Positions 4,701 to 5,277 of a stretch of 5,277 nucleotides of DNA are shown here, one piece after another; position 1 is the first letter of the stretch; each line of letters starts with the position of its first letter. The stretch is taken from positions 1 through 5,277 of the forward strand of contig JAMNXK010000199.1 of assembly GCA_023653245.1 (NCBI GenBank), read 5' to 3'. The notes under the pieces were generated by a model that saw only the letters and a list, made by a program, of their open reading frames with translations, did not search any database and was not told the origin of the DNA. This stretch comes from Tagaea sp. (GTDB lineage Bacteria > Pseudomonadota > Alphaproteobacteria > CACIAM-22H2). The position numbers and the translations under genes were made by a program.

Positions 4701-5277
4701 CGCTTCTCGGCCAGCGCCAGCGCCAGCCGGGCGATCGGATCGGCCAAGCAGCCGCGCAGATTGTCGGCCGCCAGCCAGAAGGCGATCGCGTTGGGCGCGC
4801 TGGGATCGTCGCGCAGGCGGCTGGCGAACACGTCGCCCTCGCCTTGGGTTTCCAGCGGCGTGACGATCCCGTGCTCGTGCCGGTGATCGACCACCGACAG
4901 GCCCGGCATGCGCTTCATCATCGCGCGCGCCTGGGCGGTGCCCATCGGATTCTCGAACTCGGCGGTCACCGCCATGCCGTGCCCCACGAAAGTCGGCACG
5001 CGCACGCACGTCGCCGCGACCTTCACGCCGGCCAAGAGGCGCGGGGTTTCCTTGGCCAGCGACGCCTCTTCCGACGTCGATCCATCGTCGAGGAAATTGC
5101 CGCAATGGGGAATCGTGTTGAAGGCGATCTGCTTGACGAAGTTGACGCGCTCCAGCGGCATGTTGACGTAGACGTTGCGCGTCTGGCCGAACAGCTCGTC
5201 CATCGCGTCCTTGCCGGCTTCCGACACGCATTGGTAGGTGGACACGACCGCGCGCTTGCAGATGGCCGCGTCGTGCA
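4697..5277 (-). CDS. asd: Aspartate-semialdehyde dehydrogenase, C-terminal part (5' end outside window)
   Basis: The frame runs from the right edge to TGA at 4699-4697, showing 192 residues of a protein usually about 340 long. It begins HDAAICKRAVVSTYQCVSEAGKDAMDEL, the Asd segment that follows the catalytic-cysteine region; the Gln of STYQ (codon 5233-5231) corresponds to the substrate-binding Gln. FVKQIAFNTIPHCGNF, ATCVRVPTFVGH and FENPMG follow; the Arg (5002-5000) and His (4981-4979), seven residues apart, match the Arg/His active-site pair of the family. ASRLRDDP and FWLAADNLRGCLADP close the fold. The enzyme reduces aspartyl phosphate with NADPH to aspartate semialdehyde, the branch point to lysine, diaminopimelate, threonine and methionine. 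A GTG at 5245 is internal, not the start, because homologous sequence continues upstream. The catalytic Cys lies outside the window. Confidence 0.95.
   Translation of the reverse strand, partial: HDAAICKRAVVSTYQCVSEAGKDAMDELFGQTRNVYVNMPLERVNFVKQIAFNTIPHCGNFLDDGSTSEEASLAKETPRLLAGVKVAATCVRVPTFVGHGMAVTAEFENPMGTAQARAMMKRMPGLSVVDHRHEHGIVTPLETQGEGDVFASRLRDDPSAPNAIAFWLAADNLRGCLADPIARLALALAEKR

Noticed and set aside
3474..4886. A 470-codon open frame on the plus strand
   Set aside because: It runs antisense to the toxin, antitoxin, secreted-protein and asd genes, is Arg/Gln/His-rich with no family motif, and is a typical GC-rich shadow frame.

Overview
The window is dense, GC-rich coding DNA with strong third-position G/C bias, characteristic of an alphaproteobacterium (Rhodospirillales-like is my guess from style of genes and intergenic repeats, not a proven assignment). 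No rRNA, tRNA or CRISPR is visible. Eight coding regions are supported, two of them cut by the window edges; nearly everything lies on the minus strand.

Left edge (1-248): the last codons of an IS630-type transposase on the plus strand, then a compact 104-bp element made of nested inverted repeats, filling the gap to the next gene.

Metabolic/membrane block (249-3238): reading leftward on the minus strand, a bacterial voltage-gated channel of the NaChBac/Nav type (1707-2486), a CitE/malyl-CoA-lyase-type enzyme (782-1666, 40 bp downstream) and a small protein resembling the prephenate dehydratase/BacA fold (249-785, start codon overlapping the stop of the enzyme gene). The close spacing suggests one transcript, with a plausible sigma-70 promoter and a good ribosome binding site in front of the channel. 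Divergently, on the plus strand, lies a LysE/RhtB-type exporter (2603-3238).

Right block (3370-5277): on the minus strand, the C-terminal part of aspartate-semialdehyde dehydrogenase, a translationally coupled gene for a secreted protein of unknown function, and then a DUF433/DUF5615 toxin-antitoxin pair. The pair is bracketed by two exact 23-bp direct repeats; the copy proximal to the upstream gene forms the end of that gene's coding sequence including its stop codon. This looks like a small cassette that entered at a gene 3' end while leaving the gene intact, and is the most unusual structure here. A group of hairpin-forming intergenic repeats separates the cassette from the LysE gene.

The most notable observations are the direct-repeat-bracketed toxin-antitoxin cassette, the non-standard selectivity filter (TLDGWSG) of the ion channel, and the coupled CitE-like/prephenate-dehydratase-like gene pair. 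I do not see an obviously new multi-gene defence or biosynthetic system.
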